This document shows, piece after piece, positions 14,717-17,143 of a stretch of 17,143 nucleotides of DNA (its first letter is position 1; every line of letters starts with the position of its first letter). This DNA comes from Woeseia sp. Lineage in GTDB: Bacteria > Pseudomonadota > Gammaproteobacteria > Steroidobacterales > Woeseiaceae. The notes below the pieces were generated by a model. That model did not search any database. It was given only the letters and a program-made list of their open reading frames with translations, and was not told the DNA's origin. The position numbers were made by a program, and so were the translations under genes. The stretch lies in assembly GCA_003229095.1 (NCBI GenBank), contig QIHS01000242.1:1-17143 (forward strand). The letters run 5' to 3'.

Positions 14717-15981
14717 ATGCAGGTTACAGTTGAATCAACAGGCGCGCTCGAACGCTGCATGCGGGTTGAGTTGCCTGCTGAGCGCATAGACAATGAAGTG
14801 GAAAGTCGCCTGAAGCGAGTCGCGAAGACGGCCAAGATTAAGGGTTATCGTCCAGGCAAAGTGCCACCCAATGTCATTCGAAAACACTACGGGTGGTCGG
14901 CCAGAGCTATCGCGACGCGGTGCAACAGGAGAATCTCAGTCCGGCGGCGCAGCCGCATATCGAGCCTGATGTATCGGGCCAGGATAAGACATTCGCCTAT
15001 ACGGCCACCTTCGAGGTGATGCCGGAAGTCAGCCTGAAGGGGCTGGACAAGATCGAGATCAATGTACCCGAGGTCACGCTCAATGAGTCGGATTGTGATG
15101 CCATGCTGGATAATCTGCGGCGTCAGAAAGCCGAATGGGTCGCCGCTGAGCGCGAATCGGCCAAAGGCGATCGTGTCATTGTCGATTTTGACGGCAAACT
15201 CAAAGGCGAAAGTTTTCCAGGCGGCACCGGCTCGGAAGTGCCGATCGAACTGGGCGCGGGCGCCATGCTGCCGGAATTCGAGGACGCGCTTTACGCAGTG
15301 AGTGCCGGCGATGAAAAAATCTTCAAAGTGAAATTTCCAAAGGAATACCAGGCGGAAGATCTGCAGGGCAAGAAAGTCGAGTTTTCGGTCAAGGTGCATC
15401 GAGTGGAAGCGCAGGATTTGCCACCGCTGGATGACAGCCTGGCGGAGGCCTACGGCGTGGCAGAAGGTGGTCTTGAGAAGCTCAAGACCGATATCCGCGA
15501 GAACCTGGACCGCGAATGGCAGCAAAAAGTGCGCGGCGACGTACGCGAACAGGCGATGAACGGCCTGCTAGAGGCAAACCCGTTTGAAGTGCCGGAGTCC
15601 ATGATCGGGCAAGAGGCTCACTCGATGCAGCATGAGGCGATGCGCCAATACGGCATCGAAGACCACGATCAGGCGCCACCGATCGACAATTTCACTGAAG
15701 CCGCGAAGAAGCGCGTACAGCTGACATTCCTGATTCGGCAACTGATTGACGATAACGACATTCAGGTCGATGCAGACCGCCTCAAAGTGCGCGTTGAGCA
15801 GCTTTGCGCAACTTACGAAAATTCTGCGGAAATGGTTGCAAATTACATGGCTAACCCTCAGTTCATGTCCCAGATCGAACCCATGGTGATGGAAGACCAG
15901 GCCGTGGACTGGATTGTCGAGCACGGCAAAGAAAAGAAAAGAACGATCGACTTCAAAGATTATATGACGCCATCGGCATAG
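14717..15981 (+). pseudogene. tig: Trigger factor, frame broken by a ~31-nt deletion
   Basis: Trigger factor is the ribosome-bound chaperone and peptidyl-prolyl isomerase that meets nascent chains. ATG 14717 (AGGA upstream) opens MQVTVESTGALERCMRVELP; the ribosome-docking signature GYRPGKVP is present. After HYG (14888-14892) the frame is lost and ends at 15019. The rest continues in another frame from VVGQSYRDAVQQENLSPAA through the FKBP-like domain (GDRVIVDFDGKLKGESFPGG, PKEYQAEDLQGK) and the C-terminal chaperone arms to the stop. Alignment to E. coli Tig shows about 10 residues plus one base (31 nt) missing near 14891-14893, the stretch matching ASVRQDVLGD. Restoring them gives 431 residues against 432 in E. 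coli. The remainder is undecayed, so an assembly error or recent lesion is likely. Confidence 0.9.
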
Positions 15982-15997
15982 AATAAGGGCATATCGC

Positions 15998-16663
15998 ATG
16001 ACAACAGGAAATTCCATGAGCACCACAGCACTGAATCCCACAGCATTGAATCTAGTTCCCATGGTGGTCGAGCAAACCGCGCGCGGCGAACGCGCCTACG
16101 ATATCTATTCGCGCCTGCTGAAAGATCGTCTGATATTCATCGTGGGCCCGGTAGAAGACCAGATGGCCAACCTGATCGTGGCGCAGCTCCTGTACCTCGA
16201 ATCAGACAATCCCGACAAAGATATCCAGCTCTATATCAATTCGCCCGGCGGCGCAGTGACCTCCGGCCTGTCGATTTATGACACGATGCAGTTTGTCAGT
16301 TGCGATGTATCCACCATTTGTGTGGGGCAGGCGGCCAGCATGGGCGCGTTGCTGCTCGGTGGCGGCGCAAAGGGCAAACGCTACGCATTGCCACATTCAC
16401 GCATCATGGTTCACCAGCCCAGTGCCGGCTACCAGGGCCAGGTGACCGATATCGATATCCATGCCAGAGAGGTATTGGAGATCAAACGGCGCCTGAACGA
16501 GATCATGGCCAAGAGTTGCGGGCAAAGCGTCGACACCATCGAAAGGGACCTCGAAAGGGACAACTTCATGAGCGCTGAGGCTGCCGCCAAATATGGCCTG
16601 ATTGACACGGTGCTTGACAACCGCGCAGAGATGACCGCATCCTCAAAGAAAGATTCCAAGTAA
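15998..16663 (+). CDS. clpP: ATP-dependent Clp protease proteolytic subunit ClpP
   Basis: 221 residues from ATG 15998 (AAGGG 9 bases upstream); ATG 16016 with AGGAA upstream is an equally good start and would give 215. It is the tetradecameric serine peptidase chamber that works with ClpX or ClpA. The catalytic triad is S114 (GQAASMGA), H139 (MVHQPSAG) and D188 (ERDLERDNF), offset uniformly by 17 from processed E. coli numbering. Handle motifs (YINSPGG, SIYDTMQF, GYQGQVTDI) are intact. It lies 16 bases after tig, so it is probably co-transcribed. Confidence 0.97.
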   Translation: MTTGNSMSTTALNPTALNLVPMVVEQTARGERAYDIYSRLLKDRLIFIVGPVEDQMANLIVAQLLYLESDNPDKDIQLYINSPGGAVTSGLSIYDTMQFVSCDVSTICVGQAASMGALLLGGGAKGKRYALPHSRIMVHQPSAGYQGQVTDIDIHAREVLEIKRRLNEIMAKSCGQSVDTIERDLERDNFMSAEAAAKYGLIDTVLDNRAEMTASSKKDSK

Positions 16664-16710
16664 AATCAGAGACTTAGGTTCAGGAATCTTCACTAATGAG
16701 ACATGGGACT

Positions 16711-16739
16711 TTGCACCCTCCGAAGGTGCGTGTTATATA
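16711..16739 (+). promoter_or_regulatory. Candidate promoter for clpX
   Basis: TTGCAC (16711-16716), 17 bases, TATATA (16734-16739), within the 124-base clpP-clpX gap. The spacer contains the right half of a small stem GCACC/GGTGC (16713-16729). Matches to consensus are 3/6 and 4/6, so this is tentative. No heat-shock (sigma-32) pattern was recognised. Confidence 0.35.
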
Positions 16740-16787
16740 CACTTTGAGTCGTAACAGACTGATTTTTGGTAGCAGAGGCAAGACCTG

Positions 16788-17143
16788 ATGAGCGATGACT
16801 CGCGCGGTAAAAATGAGGACGGCAAGCTCCTGTATTGCTCTTTTTGCGGCAAAAGCCAGCATGAAGTTCGCAAGCTGATTGCGGGCCCGTCCGTCTTTAT
16901 CTGTGACGAATGTGTCGAGTTGTGCAAAGACATCATTCGCGAAGAGCTTGAAGATTCAGGCGAGCCCGGGCAGGAAAAGCTGCCCAAGCCGCACGAGATC
17001 AAAGCCATTCTCGATGAGTACGTCATCGGCCAGCAGCGGGCCAAGAAGGTCCTGTCGGTCGCTGTCTACAACCACTACAAACGACTGGACGATCGTGCCA
17101 GCGACCGTAAAGACGATATCGAGCTCGCGAAAAGCAATATTCT
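16788..17143 (+). CDS. clpX: ATP-dependent Clp protease ATP-binding subunit ClpX, 3' end outside window
   Basis: The first 118 residues are present. ATG 16788 has AGAGG 9 bases upstream. The N-terminal four-cysteine zinc-binding domain is complete (LYCSFCGKS and FICDECVELC), followed by the linker and the start of the AAA+ domain (LDEYVIGQQRAKKVLSVAVY). The Walker A motif lies beyond the window. ClpX unfolds tagged substrates and feeds them to ClpP; tig-clpP-clpX is the standard order. Confidence 0.97.
   Translation, partial: MSDDSRGKNEDGKLLYCSFCGKSQHEVRKLIAGPSVFICDECVELCKDIIREELEDSGEPGQEKLPKPHEIKAILDEYVIGQQRAKKVLSVAVYNHYKRLDDRASDRKDDIELAKSNI

Overview
The window carries housekeeping genes of a Gram-negative gammaproteobacterium. 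Evidence: a fimV-truA-accD-folC-dedD-cvpA-purF string, a lipid A gene (lpxH), a trigger factor-clpP-clpX block, and bacterial tRNA genes with encoded CCA ends. I cannot name a genus from sequence alone. No plasmid, phage or CRISPR signature is visible.

Layout. From 1 to 8498, all on the plus strand: the 3' part of a FimV/HubP-type polar protein, truA, accD, folC, a DedD-like SPOR protein, cvpA and purF. This matches the known gammaproteobacterial order, except that no trpF lies between truA and accD. From 8652 to 10468: a Ser/Thr kinase with a degenerate receiver-like N-terminus, overlapping miaE (tRNA hydroxylase) by 10 bases. Two minus-strand genes follow, a signal-peptide-bearing peptidyl-prolyl isomerase and lpxH. 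They converge on miaE across a 144-base gap that holds a 31-bp hairpin. From 12119 to 14638 there is a five-tRNA cluster (Pro-TGG, Arg-TCT, His-GTG, Lys-CTT, Leu-TAG). It is interrupted between Arg and His by about 1.7 kb of AT-richer DNA with a beta-lactamase-fold lipoprotein. Between His and Lys lies a 300-base spacer of nested inverted and degenerate direct repeats. The window ends with tig, clpP and the start of clpX.

How the genes fit together. The first block mixes core metabolism (fatty acid, folate, purine, pseudouridine) with envelope and division proteins. The second half links tRNA supply and modification (tRNAs, miaE) with protein folding and turnover (PPIase, trigger factor, ClpXP).

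Points that stand out. (1) purF and tig each carry a single internal deletion (7 nt and about 31 nt by homology) that breaks the frame at a conserved site. These are either assembly errors or real lesions. (2) folC has no ATG, GTG or TTG start upstream of its P-loop. (3) The miaE/lpxH hairpin has three imperfect pairs, and all are G.U only in the lpxH-sense RNA. (4) The His-Lys tRNA spacer is an unexplained structured repeat. (5) The kinase has a glycine-free nucleotide loop and a receiver domain without its phospho-acceptor. No clear new multi-gene system is visible; the repeat-rich tRNA spacer and the kinase-miaE pair are the best candidates.
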